From the NCBI GenBank assembly GCA_000720995.1, contig JOEL01000036.1, positions 86,259 through 150,258 of the forward strand: a stretch of 64,000 bases of DNA. Reading direction: 5' to 3'. The DNA is from Streptomyces celluloflavus. Lineage in GTDB: Bacteria > Actinomycetota > Actinomycetes > Streptomycetales > Streptomycetaceae. Under the pieces are notes generated by a model that ran no database searches, was not told the origin of the DNA, and saw only the letters and a program-made list of their open reading frames with translations. Shown piece by piece: positions 8,210 to 16,228 of the stretch (its first letter is position 1; every line of letters begins with the position of its first letter). A program made the translations under genes and the position numbers.

Positions 8210-8938
8210 CTATGCGGACAGTCGCCGGAGCCATTCCGTCAGGAGTTGCTGTTCGGCGTGGCTGAGGGCGTTCTGGCCGGGCAGTGCTGCGCGCAGGGCA
8301 CGGGCAGCGCCGGCCGGCCCCGGTTCCTGCACGGCCGGTTCCTGGGTGGTGATGGTGGTGATCATCGATTCGCGCAATGCGGCGAGGAGTGCGGGGTCTC
8401 GCTCGGGCTCGGGCACGGACAGCCAGGTCAGGACGGCGCCGCCGGCGGTGGCGTGGACGATCTGGGCCGCGAGGCCCTCTTCCACACGCAAGAGGCCCGC
8501 GGCGGCGATGCGGCGGATTCGCTCCATGAGGAGTTCGAGGCCGATCCGGAAGATGGCGGTGGACCGGGTGGGTTCGCCGTACATCAGCGTGTACAGCGCG
8601 GGGTTGTCCAGCCCGAACCCGACCACGATGTCCCAGCCGTCGCGCAGTTCCTTGACCGGGTCCTGCGGGGCGGGATCAATCTGCTGCTTGGCGGCCAGGA
8701 ACCGGGTGAAGCCGTACTCGGCCACCGCGTCCAGCAGCCCCTCCTTGTCACCGAACAGCCGGTACAGGGCCGGCGGCTGCAGGCCGGCGGCGTCGGCGAC
8801 CGCCCGGGTGGTGACCGCATCGCGACCCCCACGCTCCAGCAGGTCTATCGCGGCGTCGATGACCCGGCGGCGCGTCTGCTCTCGCGCGGAGGTGCCGGGC
8901 TCCGCGGTACGTCGCGCAAGGGTCGGTTCAACAGGCAT
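8210..8938 (-). CDS. TetR-family transcriptional regulator
   Basis: This 242-residue repressor has an N-terminal TetR helix-turn-helix (about residues 24-66; TTRAVADAAGLQPPALYRLFGDKEGLLDAV). Its ligand domain has conserved patches DPVKELRDGWD and FGLDNPALYTLMYGEP, seen in a common actinobacterial TetR subgroup. It is divergent from the amidohydrolase at 9064 and probably controls it in response to a substrate. The ATG at 8938 lies 6 bases after a -10-like TATCGT, so translation is likely leaderless; no Shine-Dalgarno is visible. Confidence 0.9.
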   Translation of the reverse strand: MPVEPTLARRTAEPGTSAREQTRRRVIDAAIDLLERGGRDAVTTRAVADAAGLQPPALYRLFGDKEGLLDAVAEYGFTRFLAAKQQIDPAPQDPVKELRDGWDIVVGFGLDNPALYTLMYGEPTRSTAIFRIGLELLMERIRRIAAAGLLRVEEGLAAQIVHATAGGAVLTWLSVPEPERDPALLAALRESMITTITTQEPAVQEPGPAGAARALRAALPGQNALSHAEQQLLTEWLRRLSA

Positions 8939-8944
8939 GGATCA

Positions 8945-8950
8945 ACGATA
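8945..8950 (-). promoter_or_regulatory. -10 box of the TetR gene, leaderless arrangement
   Basis: The minus strand reads TATCGT, six bases, then the ATG at 8938. No -35 match is evident. Confidence 0.5.
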
Positions 8951-9000
8951 ACGTCATCTGGACAGAGGCGCTATCGCCGTTACCTCTTTCATGTTTACAC

Positions 9001-9011
9001 CGATAGTATCG
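9001..9011. promoter_or_regulatory. TetR operator candidate
   Basis: CGATAGTATCG is an inverted repeat around a single central base, in the 125-bp space between the divergent TetR and amidohydrolase genes. The related sequence GGCGCTATCGCC lies about 30 bp away (8967-8978) and shares the CTATCG core, suggesting a paired site. Confidence 0.45.
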
Positions 9012-9063
9012 ACGATGGTGTTGAAACAGTTCCACTGGAAACATCAGTGCGAGGAGAACCATC

Positions 9064-10101
9064 ATGTCCGACCGTTTGCGGATCATCGGGGTGGAAGAGA
9101 CCGTCGTGGTACCGGCCGTCTACGAGGCGTACCAGCGGGCCGGATCTCCGCGGGTTTTCTCGCGTGGCTTCGGGGACAGCCCGATCGCAAAGAATCTGCA
9201 CGGGGTTGGTGAGCAGCGGCTGGCGCACATGGACGACCAGGGCATCGATATCGCCGTGCTGTCCCTGTCGTCTCCGGGCGTGCAGGACCTGCCGGAGGCC
9301 GACGCCGTCGCGGTGGCCCGCGAGGCCAACGACCAGCTTGCCGGGATCGTCGCCTCCCGGCCCGACCGCTTCCAAGCGTTCGCCGCGATTCCCACCCAGT
9401 CACCGGCCGCGGCCGCGGCCGAGCTGGAGCGCGCCGTGTGCGAGCTCGGCTTTCCCGGAGCCATGCTGTACGGCCGCACCGGGGACAAGCTGGCCGACCA
9501 CCCGGACAACGACGAGCTGTACGCGACCGCCGAGCGGCTGGCCGTGCCGTTGCACTTCCACCCGCAGACACCGGTCCAGCCCGTCATCGACGCCTACTAC
9601 TCCGACCTCCCGGACCCCATGGGCCCCGTGCTGGCCGGGGCCGGACTCGGCTGGTACTACGACCTCGGCGTCCAGTACCTGCGCATGATCTTCTCGGGTG
9701 TCTTCGACCGGTTCCCCGACCTGCAGGTGATCGCCGGGCACTGGGGCGAGGTCGTGATGTTCTACCTCGACCACACCGGCTTCTTCGGCGAGGCAGGCCG
9801 TTTGCGGCAGCCCCTCGCCGACTACTTCAAGCAGAACTTCTGGGTCGCCGGCAGCGGTACCAACAGCCCCCGCTATCTGCGCTGGACCGCCGAGGTGATG
9901 GGCACCGACCGGATGCTGTACTCCACCGACTACCCCTTCACCTACGGCTTCCGCCCCGGCGGCTTCCCCTACGTAGACACCAGCAACGGTGAAGCCCGCT
10001 CCTTCCTGGAGAACTCGCCCTTCACCGACGAGCAGAAGGCCGACATCGGCCACCGCAACTGGGAACGCCTCACCGCCCGCGCCAAGCGCCCGTCGGCCTG
10101 A
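9064..10101 (+). CDS. amidohydrolase-2 family metal-dependent hydrolase/decarboxylase
   Basis: The protein has 345 residues and a TIM-barrel amidohydrolase-2 fold. Relatives such as gamma-resorcylate (2,6-dihydroxybenzoate) decarboxylase act on aromatic acids. Visible blocks are PLHFHPQTP (metal histidine), IAGHWGEVVMFYLDH (histidine before the helix) and MLYSTDYPFTYG (the metal-binding Asp). The first metal motif of true decarboxylases, E-x-H near residue 10, reads VEETVVVP, so one ligand differs. The ATG at 9064 has AGGAGAACC upstream. It is divergent from TetR and followed by a strong terminator, so it is a single-gene unit. A TetR-controlled aromatic-acid decarboxylase is the best guess. 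Confidence 0.87.
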   Translation: MSDRLRIIGVEETVVVPAVYEAYQRAGSPRVFSRGFGDSPIAKNLHGVGEQRLAHMDDQGIDIAVLSLSSPGVQDLPEADAVAVAREANDQLAGIVASRPDRFQAFAAIPTQSPAAAAAELERAVCELGFPGAMLYGRTGDKLADHPDNDELYATAERLAVPLHFHPQTPVQPVIDAYYSDLPDPMGPVLAGAGLGWYYDLGVQYLRMIFSGVFDRFPDLQVIAGHWGEVVMFYLDHTGFFGEAGRLRQPLADYFKQNFWVAGSGTNSPRYLRWTAEVMGTDRMLYSTDYPFTYGFRPGGFPYVDTSNGEARSFLENSPFTDEQKADIGHRNWERLTARAKRPSA

Positions 10102-10114
10102 AGCACCGCCCACA

Positions 10115-10154
10115 GGGGCCGGCCGGAATGCCACCACGCGCTCCGGCCGGCCCC
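10115..10154 (+). terminator. hairpin terminator after the amidohydrolase
   Basis: Perfect 13-bp arms (GGGGCCGGCCGGA at 10115-10127 and its complement at 10142-10154) enclose a 14-base loop, 13 bp after the stop codon. Confidence 0.8.
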
Positions 10155-10796
10155 GCCGTCAATCCCCGGCACCGGCCACAGCGAAGGCGCCACAGCGCCT
10201 CTCCTCACTCCCCGGCCCGCCACCTCGCCCCGGACGACGATCAAGCTCCCGGCAAGAGGCGCCGAGAGGGCGTCTGCTCCAGGTCGTCCTCGGGCACCGG
10301 CGAGACCACCGGCGCGGCCTCGGTCATCACCGCCTCCGGGGGCGCGTCCTCCTCGAATTTCCCGTACGAAGCCGTCCCCTCGCCGGTCGAGAACTCCACC
10401 GGCATAGATCTGACGCCAACGACGACCGCAGCCGGCCAGCGATCTTCCGCCGAACTCCACCGTCGGGCCGACCGCCTTTGCTGGAAGCCCCTGATCACCG
10501 GCTCAGCGCTAACCGCTGTACTGATGTGCCCCAAGGCCGTATGTGACGCGCCGCAAATACCTCTCCCCCGTGCAATTCCCTACTTGGGGCAGATACGCAG
10601 TCGGGGAGATCCTTTCGCCGATCGGGGAGTTTTCTCGTCACCGCAGGCGGCAGCGCGGTGCGTGAGCCAGGTAACTTCCGCATGTTGTGACAGGGGGTGG
10701 CGGAGCCCTGCCGGGTGACGCCAAGCACAGGGCGTACATCACGTACGAGCTTTCGTAGTCGATACCATTCCGGGCCCGCTCAGGGAATACGGGCCA
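10155..10796. other. 640-bp interval without a supportable gene
   Basis: No frame carries a ribosome-binding site or family match. A minus-strand frame (10241-10405 from its internal ATG) reads an acidic peptide, but it has no initiation signal. The 3' end of the interval runs into the transglycosylase leader. Confidence 0.45.
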
Positions 10797-11009
10797 TAAT
10801 CCCGGCTATCGACACCCATCTCACGAAGATGGGTAGTACGTCACATCTTTGCCACCGTCTCGGACAAGCGCTAACCATGTTTCCGGTAGCACCGAGAACG
10901 AGCCAGCGACTTCCGCCAGAGCAGGCGAACGCGGCCATGACCCTCGGTCCCACACGTGCCACCGAAGGCCGCCTCCCGCCCCACAAGCACCTGGAAGAGG
11001 TCACCCCGC
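10797..11009 (+). promoter_or_regulatory. duplicated leader of transglycosylase gene, copy 1
   Basis: About 210 bp upstream of the start at 11010 are nearly the same as those upstream of the second copy (12541-12753). The shared landmarks are a hairpin, then TAGTACGTCACA and TTTGCCACC, CGAGAACGAGCC, CGACTTCCGCCAGAGC, and a common GGAAGAGGTCAC ribosome-binding region. Conservation well beyond a promoter suggests a structured 5' UTR. Streptomyces wall-lytic genes often carry ydaO-type (c-di-AMP) riboswitches here; the canonical GGGGUGAA core is not visible, so identity is open. Confidence 0.55.
10814..10834 (+). other. hairpin with covarying partner in copy 2
   Basis: ACCCATCT (10814-10821), loop CACGA, AGATGGGT (10827-10834): a perfect 8-bp stem. 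Copy 2 has the same loop with a C-G to U-A compensatory pair change. Confidence 0.65.
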
Positions 11010-11801
11010 ATGCCCAGTTTCTCTCTGCCCCGCCCCGCCCGCATCACCCGCACGCACAAGATCTCCGCGGCGCTGGTGGCCACCGCGAGCTGCGCGGCCG
11101 CCCTCGCCTTCACCGCGGCGCCCAGCGACGCCGCCACCGTGGCGTCGAGCGCGCCCTCCGTGGTCAAGCCGGTCAGCGCCAATGGGCTGCCGATCGCGCC
11201 GAAGGCCGTCGCCGGCGCGGCTGACGGGGCGGACAGTTCGTCCGTCGCCGACGGCATCAAGGTGACCGCCGTCGCCAAGCAGGACGTCGCCGCGCAGCAG
11301 GCCGCCAAGAGCGCCGGCGCGGGCGAGTCCGTCGCCGCCGCGCCCAAGGCAGCGCCGAAGGCCACCGCTCCTACGCGCTACGCGGACAACCTCGACGGCT
11401 GGATCCGTACCTCCCTCGACATCATGCAGTCCAAGGGCATACCCGGCAGCTACGAGGGCCTGCACCGCAACATCATGCGCGAGTCCAGCGGCAACCCCAA
11501 CGCCGTGAACAACTGGGACATCAACGCCATCAACGGAATCCCCTCCAAGGGACTCCTCCAGGTGATCCAGCCCACCTTCGACACCTACCACGTCGAAGGC
11601 ACCGCCAAGAACCTCACCGACCCCATCGCCAACATCACCGCCGCCGCCAACCCATCGCCGTTTCTGTCGTTCCCCCTCTACGCCTTCGTGGCGTTTCGGC
11701 CGGGTGTCAGAATCCGCGGTCGTGATGCGGTGAACCGCCGCCGAAGAGGGCGCCGAGCAGGTCGCCCGCGAAATGGAGACCGGCCCTTTCCCTGGGGGTG
11801 A
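11010..11801 (+). CDS. secreted transglycosylase-SLT-like protein, copy 1 (3' end disrupted)
   Basis: An exported wall hydrolase cleaving peptidoglycan glycan strands, by family. It has a signal peptide (residues 1 to about 40: MPSFSLPRPARITRTHKISA, then a hydrophobic Ala-rich core to APSDAA) and an Ala/Ser/Lys linker. Then comes the lytic-transglycosylase domain with the catalytic Glu in RNIMRESSGNPNAVN and the blocks GLLQVIQPTFDTYHV and DPIANITAAAN. The ATG at 11010 follows GAAGAGG. After ITAAAN (about 11650) homology to copy 2 ends. The frame continues for about 50 unrelated Arg-rich residues, antisense to the gene at 11707. The normal C-terminus (YAADRYGS-type block) is missing. Confidence 0.8.
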   Translation: MPSFSLPRPARITRTHKISAALVATASCAAALAFTAAPSDAATVASSAPSVVKPVSANGLPIAPKAVAGAADGADSSSVADGIKVTAVAKQDVAAQQAAKSAGAGESVAAAPKAAPKATAPTRYADNLDGWIRTSLDIMQSKGIPGSYEGLHRNIMRESSGNPNAVNNWDINAINGIPSKGLLQVIQPTFDTYHVEGTAKNLTDPIANITAAANPSPFLSFPLYAFVAFRPGVRIRGRDAVNRRRRGRRAGRPRNGDRPFPWG

Positions 11802-11904
11802 GGTCCGCGTCATCGGCAGGCGCTGCGGCCGCGGCACCGGTAGCGAGGAATACCGCGGTGAGAAGGCCCGTGAGAATTACGGCGAGACGACGAAGCATGT
11901 TCAT
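11707..11904 (-). CDS. small secreted protein (65 aa)
   Basis: A 65-residue protein of unknown role. It has a clear signal peptide (MNMLRRLAVILTGLLTAVFL, Ala-rich cleavage region ATGAAAAAPA) and a mature part of about 38 residues with DDADLTPRERAGLHFAGDLL and a C-terminal GGGSPHHDRGF. GTAGGGAA stands just before the ATG at 11904; a second ATG two codons on is an alternative. Its last about 95 bp overlap, antisense, the abnormal 3' extension of transglycosylase copy 1. This suggests that a deletion joined the two genes tail to tail. Confidence 0.75.
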   Translation of the reverse strand: MNMLRRLAVILTGLLTAVFLATGAAAAAPADDADLTPRERAGLHFAGDLLGALFGGGSPHHDRGF

Positions 11905-12540
11905 TTCCCTACGGTGAGTGACTGCTGAGAGTGGTCCCACTTTCCGGGAAGGGGGAACGGCCGGCCATTCGACAGCCCGGTCGCTGCTACGAACGGACCA
12001 GCATCGCCGCCTTATCGCGGTATGTCCGCTTCGTTATCGCGGTACAGCCTCTCCGCCTTACAGCGGCTCTCACCACACGGGCGGCATACCTGCCTCCATA
12101 CCGGCCTCAATGCCGATCTCAGAGCCGATCGCGGAGCCGATCTCGCGGTTTGGCCCGCCGTTGCCGTTGCGCTGTCGCGTCTCATGGGGACTGACACCCG
12201 TGCGAACTCTTTCCGGTCAAGGACGGTCCACGGCAGTACAGAGCGACAGAGGCGATGGAAGGCAGCGGTGGCCAATCGAATCCGGTCGCCACGCCCGCAC
12301 TCTCGGCTTCATCCGGCACCGAGGCGGCGAAAGCGGCGGAGGCGGCGCGGTCGAAAGAAGCCGTGAACGAGACAGCTGAGGCGGACGAGACCCGCATTCC
12401 GCAGGTGAAGCAGGTCACTTCGGGGTGCCACCGGAAGGGGGTCCGAAACCCCCGCCAGGTGATGCGGCGCACAGGAGCCACGTCACGTACGAACCCGGCT
12501 AGTCGCGATGATTCCGGCCCTACACCGCCAAACAAGGCCA
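11905..12540. other. 636-bp intergenic region with short direct repeats
   Basis: No credible gene. Imperfect repeats include TTATCGCGGTA at about 12014 and 12034, and (AT)CTCAGAGCCGATC-like units near 12116-12145. It holds the promoter of the small secreted gene on the minus strand and lies between the two transglycosylase copies. Confidence 0.45.
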
Positions 12541-12753
12541 CAAACTCGGACATCTCGGACTATCTCACGAAGATAGGTAGTACGTCACACCTTTGCCACC
12601 GCCCCCGAGCCGCGTTAACCATAGTTCGAGCAGCACCGAGAACGAGCCTGCGACTTCCGCCAGAGCGGCGAACGCGGCTACGACCCTCGGTCTCACACGC
12701 GCCGCCGAAGGCCGTCTCCCCGCCCGACAAGCACCTGGAAGAGGTCACTCCGC
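12541..12753 (+). promoter_or_regulatory. duplicated leader of transglycosylase gene, copy 2
   Basis: Second copy of the conserved leader described at 10797-11009. Substitutions are scattered, but the landmark blocks are preserved in order and spacing. The hairpin lies at 12560-12576. Confidence 0.55.
12560..12576 (+). other. hairpin, covarying copy
   Basis: CTATCT, loop CACGA, AGATAG: a 6-bp stem. Relative to copy 1 both sides changed together at the second pair (C-G to T-A), keeping pairing. Confidence 0.65.
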
Positions 12754-13341
12754 ATGCTCAGCTTCAACCTGCCCCGCACCGCCCGCATCACCCGCACCAC
12801 CCGTGCCCACAAGGTCGCCACCGTCGTCCTGGTCGCCGCCGGCGCCACCACCGCCCTGACCGCCACGGCGCAGCCCAGCCACGCGCAGACCACCGCCTCC
12901 CATGCAGCGGCCGCGGTCAAGCCCGTCAGCGCCAACGGCCTGCCCGCCGCGCCGAAGGCCGACGCCGGCACGACCGACGGGGCGAACAACTCGTCCGTCG
13001 CCGACAGCATCAAGGTGACCGCCGTCGCCAAGCAGGACGACGCCGCCAAGAAGGCCACCCAGCACCCGGACAATCTCGACGGCTGGATCCGCACATCCCT
13101 CGACATCATGCACTCCAAGGGCATACCCGGCAGCTACGAGGGCCTGCAGCGCAACATCATGCGCGAGTCCAACGGCAACCCCAACGCCGTCAACGACTGG
13201 GACGTCAACGCCGTCAACGGAATCCCCTCCAAGGGGCTCCTCCAGGTGATCCAGCCCACCTTCGACACCTACCACGTCGAAGGCACCGCCAAGAACCTCA
13301 CCGACCCCATCGCCAACATCACCGCCGCCGCCAACGGCTGA
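12754..13341 (+). CDS. secreted transglycosylase-SLT-like protein, copy 2
   Basis: A 195-residue paralogue of the protein at 11010, about 1.75 kb away. It has a signal peptide (RTTRAHKVATVVLVAAGATT, ending near SHAQ) and a linker rich in Ala, Lys and Ser. The lytic-transglycosylase domain starts at DNLDGWIRTSLDIM, with the catalytic Glu in RNIMRESNGNPNAVND and then GLLQVIQPTFDTYHVEGTAK. It stops at ITAAANG. The sequence right after the stop (13339 on) resembles a frameshifted remnant of the usual GADKYGS-IDN C-terminal block, so the protein appears truncated by about 15-20 residues. GGAAGAGG precedes the ATG. The strong terminator at 13405 ends the unit. Confidence 0.88.
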   Translation: MLSFNLPRTARITRTTRAHKVATVVLVAAGATTALTATAQPSHAQTTASHAAAAVKPVSANGLPAAPKADAGTTDGANNSSVADSIKVTAVAKQDDAAKKATQHPDNLDGWIRTSLDIMHSKGIPGSYEGLQRNIMRESNGNPNAVNDWDVNAVNGIPSKGLLQVIQPTFDTYHVEGTAKNLTDPIANITAAANG

Positions 13342-13404
13342 CAAGAGCACATCGACGTAGACGGCGAAGCGGCGGAATGGCGCGTTCGCCGCTGCGCACA
13401 GGAG

Positions 13405-13433
13405 CGGGCCCCGGTATACCGGGGCCCGTTTCT
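13405..13433 (+). terminator. intrinsic terminator after transglycosylase copy 2
   Basis: A perfect 12-bp palindromic stem (13405-13428) is followed by TTTCT. Confidence 0.85.
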
Positions 13434-13675
13434 GCGTGCGCCGTGACCACCGTGGGTCCGGGTTGGATCAGATCTGCCCCGATCCGGTCCGGGTCAGATC
13501 GGGCCGCCAGGAGCGGTTATGACGGCCAGACGGGTGACAAGGCCGGGCCCGTCGGCAGCCTGACGGCCTGTTGGGTCAGGAGAGTGAGCAGTTGAGCGTA
13601 TAAGTCTTCTTATCGGCAGGATTCTGCTCAAAAACTGCCGAACCTGACCCAACCGAAGGCTCTCGGAGGCACGCG
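13434..13675. promoter_or_regulatory. upstream region of the GH25 gene with nested inverted repeats
   Basis: Holds GAGCAG (13586-13591) ... CTGCTC (13624-13629) enclosing ATAAG-TCTT-CTTAT (13600-13613). The inner part overlaps a TATAAG -10-like hexamer. This could be a repressor site or a leader hairpin of the lysozyme gene. Confidence 0.4.
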
Positions 13676-14530
13676 ATGCCCTTGCGCAGATCCGGTCCGG
13701 CCCGCCGCACACTCCCCCTTGCGGCCGGAACTCTCGCTTCTCTCTTCTCCGTGCTCGTTCTGCCCCTCGCGCTGCCCGGCACCGCTGGAGCGGCGGATAC
13801 GAGGAAGGTCCCCGCCCACCCGGAGCAGGACTGGATGGGCTCCACGATCGCCGCCCACGAGGGCGGCCAGCGCGCCACCGGCTCCGAGCCGCGGACCACG
13901 TCCGCGAATGTGTCCGGCGTGGACGTCTCCAGCCACAACGGCGACGTCGACTGGCCGGCGATGCGCGAGAGCGGTGTGCGCTTCGCGTACGTCAAGGCCA
14001 CGGAGGGCACGGGCTACAAGAACCCGTACTTCACCCAGCAGTACAAGGGCGCCTACGACGCCGACATGATCCATGGCGCGTACCACTTCGCGCTGCCCGA
14101 CCACTCCAGCGGTGCCGAGCAGGCGACGTACTTCGCCCACCACGGCGGCGGCTGGACCAAGGACGGCAAGACGCTGCCCGGGGCGCTCGACATGGAGTAC
14201 AACCCCTACGGCGACACCTGCTACGGCAAGAGCGCCTCGGCGATGGTCAGCTGGATCGCGGAGTTCTTCAGGACCTATCGGGAGAAGACCGGCCGCGACG
14301 CGATCATCTACACCTCCGCCAACTGGTGGAAGCAGTGCACCGAGGAGTCCGGCAAGTTCGGCAAGACGAACCCGCTGTGGGTCCCGCGGTACGGCACGTC
14401 GGTGGGCACACTGCCGGCCGGCTGGAAGTACCACACCATCTGGCAGTACACGTCCACGGGCCAGACTGTCGGCGACCGCAACCGCTTCAACGGCGCCTAC
14501 AGCCGCCTCAAGGCGCTCGCGAACGGCTGA
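13676..14530 (+). CDS. secreted GH25 lysozyme (N,O-diacetylmuramidase type)
   Basis: The enzyme hydrolyses the beta-1,4 bond between N-acetylmuramic acid and N-acetylglucosamine in peptidoglycan, outside the cell. It has 284 residues. The signal peptide (about 1-40) ends near GTAGAA, and a spacer of about 38 residues follows. The GH25 barrel starts at VSGVDVSSHNGDVDWPAM (the first catalytic Asp region), with AYVKATEGTGY (Glu) and GALDMEYNPYG (the Asp/Glu pair), and ends with WQYTSTG. Length and motifs match Streptomyces cellosyl/ACM lysozymes. GGAGG stands 8 bases before the ATG. It is monocistronic between the terminator at 13405 and the one at 14569. Confidence 0.95.
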   Translation: MPLRRSGPARRTLPLAAGTLASLFSVLVLPLALPGTAGAADTRKVPAHPEQDWMGSTIAAHEGGQRATGSEPRTTSANVSGVDVSSHNGDVDWPAMRESGVRFAYVKATEGTGYKNPYFTQQYKGAYDADMIHGAYHFALPDHSSGAEQATYFAHHGGGWTKDGKTLPGALDMEYNPYGDTCYGKSASAMVSWIAEFFRTYREKTGRDAIIYTSANWWKQCTEESGKFGKTNPLWVPRYGTSVGTLPAGWKYHTIWQYTSTGQTVGDRNRFNGAYSRLKALANG

Positions 14531-14568
14531 CGGCTCTCGCGAACGGCCGCCCCGGCGGCCCACCGGCA

Positions 14569-14610
14569 CGGCCGGTCCCCGGCACCCGAGGAGGTGCCGG
14601 GGACCGGCCG
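14569..14610 (+). terminator. terminator after the lysozyme gene
   Basis: A perfect 18-bp stem (14569-14586 with 14593-14610) with a 6-base loop; very stable. Confidence 0.85.
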
Positions 14611-14956
14611 TTGCCGCTCCGGTCGTGGTCCTGTGGAGCGACGGGCGGGGACATGCGAAGCGAGTGCCGCGTGACGGCCGGAAGATCGGTCGGTCAGGCG
14701 GTCGGGCAGTCGGGCCGCGTCGATTTCATCATCATCTTTGGCGGATTTTTCCATCATCAACTCTTGGCGGAGAGCGGGCAATTCGCGCTGAGGTGGGATA
14801 ACGCGCTGCGCGGAGACTCCACTTGAGATGTGGGGAGCGCGGCTGCCGGAGGGGCGGGTGGAACGTCGCCGGCGGGAGTACAACCATCCCCGGCCGGCCG
14901 GTGTCCAACACTGCGAAAAGGCCACGCGAAGTACCTCACCCAACGGGGGTATTCCC
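14611..14956. other. 346-bp intergenic region upstream of the spore-associated-type gene
   Basis: No gene seen. An AT-richer segment around 14725-14765 (ATCATCATCTTTGGC-like) is the most promoter-like part. Confidence 0.4.
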
Positions 14957-15412
14957 ATGAAGCGTTCCCGGACCATGGCAGGATCCGCGGTGCTCGCCCT
15001 GGCGAGTATCGCCACGATGGCGACGGCCACCACGGCGTCGGCCGCTCCGGCGCGCACCACCGCCGCGTACAACGGCGCTTGTGGAAGCGGCTACAGCGTA
15101 GTGAATTCCGTACCCGTCAGCGGAAAGGGAACGGTGTATCTGACGTACAGCGCGAAGACCGGGAAGAACTGCGTCATCACGCAGCGGAACAACACCGGCA
15201 AGGCCGTACACATATACGCCTATCTCGAAACGACCGAGCCGAACTCCACCACCGTTCAGGACAGGGGAAATTACACGTCCTACGCGGGACCGATCTACCT
15301 GGCCGCCAAGGGCCGATGTGTGAACTGGGGCGGCACGATCGAGACCGTCGGCGCCGACATCTCCGGGTCGAACTGCGGCCGGCTGGCCGCCGGGACGGTG
15401 ACGCACCACTGA
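14957..15412 (+). CDS. secreted spore-associated protein A-like protein
   Basis: A 151-residue exported protein of the Streptomyces spore-associated (SapA-like) family; its biochemical role is unknown. The signal peptide is about residues 1-30 (RTMAGSAVLALASIATMATA, cleavage after ASA). The mature protein carries the family pattern ACGSGYSVVNSVPV, GTVYLTYSAKTGKNCVITQRN, YTSYAGPIYLAAKGRCVNWGG and SNCGRL. Four cysteines could form two disulfides. The ATG at 14957 has GGGGGT upstream; the longer frame before it lacks signal-peptide logic. Expression in aerial hyphae or spores is expected from the family. Confidence 0.88.
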   Translation: MKRSRTMAGSAVLALASIATMATATTASAAPARTTAAYNGACGSGYSVVNSVPVSGKGTVYLTYSAKTGKNCVITQRNNTGKAVHIYAYLETTEPNSTTVQDRGNYTSYAGPIYLAAKGRCVNWGGTIETVGADISGSNCGRLAAGTVTHH

Positions 15413-15422
15413 GCGGATTACG

Positions 15423-15463
15423 ACGGCGGGTTCCCGGGCATCGCGCGCCCGGGGGCCCGCCGT
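15423..15463 (+). terminator. terminator after the spore-associated-type gene
   Basis: A 17-bp stem with two G-U-type mismatches (15423-15439 with 15447-15463), 10 bp after the stop codon. Confidence 0.7.
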
Positions 15464-15823
15464 TCGCGTAGCGACCGTCCGCCGAGGGGCGCCGGCCCGG
15501 GACCAGGCTCGCCGGACGGGGCGGCAGCCGATCACCGTGACGCCCTCCTGCCAGAGCACGGAGGGCTTCGGACCCGTCCTGCGGAGGGCACAAACCCGGT
15601 GGCGCCCGGCGCCGGTCCGATTTCCCCAGCCTTCGCTCGCTGCCCTTAAATGCCGTACGGGCCAGGCAAGTTGGAGGGGCGGAGAGCGGGTGGTGCGGGC
15701 CTCACCGGTCCGCACCACGTCTCACCGGGGCCGGTCCGCCTCGTGAGCGGTCCGCCACACCAGCCATTCCCTCACCGGCCGTTCCCTCATCGGCCGTTCA
15801 CCGCACGGGCACGGCAGTGCGGT
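15464..15823. other. 360-bp convergent intergenic region
   Basis: No gene supported. Short direct repeats GGCCGTTCCCTCA / GGCCGTTCACC occur near 15777-15800, just before the end of the convergent VOC gene. Confidence 0.4.
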
Positions 15824-16228
15824 TCACGCGTCCGATGGTGCCGTTCCGTGGCTGCCGTACGGCTGGGTGAGGATTTCCATACCGTGGCCGGACGGGTCCA
15901 GGAAGTACACGCCGCGCCCGCCGTGGTGGTGGTTGATCTCGCCCGGCTGCCGTATGTGGGGGTCTGCGTAGTACGCGATCCCGGCGTCCTGGATACGGGC
16001 GAAGGCCGCGTCGAACTCTTCCTCCGAGACGAGGAAGGCGTAGTGCTGCGCGCGGATCAACTCGGGGTCGGCGGTGGCGAAGTCCAGGGTGACGCCGTTG
16101 TCGGTGGCGACAGGGACGAAGGGGCCCCACGCCGTACCGACCCGCAGATCAAGGATGTTCGCCAGAAATTCGGCGGAAGCCCGGTTGTCTTGGGCGAAAA
16201 CGATGGTGTGGTTCAACTCGACTGACAC
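15824..16228 (-). CDS. VOC-family (glyoxalase/bleomycin-resistance fold) protein
   Basis: A 134-residue vicinal-oxygen-chelate protein with two beta-alpha-beta-beta-beta modules: ELNHTIVFAQDNRASAEFLA first, then QHYAFLVSEEEFDAAFARIQ and GGRGVYFLDPSGHGMEILTQPYG. His in ELNHT and Glu in MEIL are the usual metal ligands. The segment INHHHGGRG is typical of catechol/lyase-like members. The GTG at 16228 is taken because GGAGG lies 9 bases upstream. Substrate unknown; options are a lyase, an antibiotic-binding protein or a metal-dependent isomerase. It stands alone next to the LacI gene. Confidence 0.88.
   Translation of the reverse strand: MSVELNHTIVFAQDNRASAEFLANILDLRVGTAWGPFVPVATDNGVTLDFATADPELIRAQHYAFLVSEEEFDAAFARIQDAGIAYYADPHIRQPGEINHHHGGRGVYFLDPSGHGMEILTQPYGSHGTAPSDA

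Noticed and set aside
10241-10405. Acidic 54-aa minus-strand peptide (PVEFSTGEGTASYGKFEEDA and following)
   Set aside because: Peptide composition is unusual for a shadow frame and it was considered as a RiPP precursor, but it lacks a start signal, a modifying enzyme gene and any match I can name.
10797-11009. Calling the leader a ydaO c-di-AMP riboswitch
   Set aside because: Gene context fits, but the conserved GGGGUGAA and CCGUCAGCU-type cores are not visible; kept as an unassigned conserved leader.
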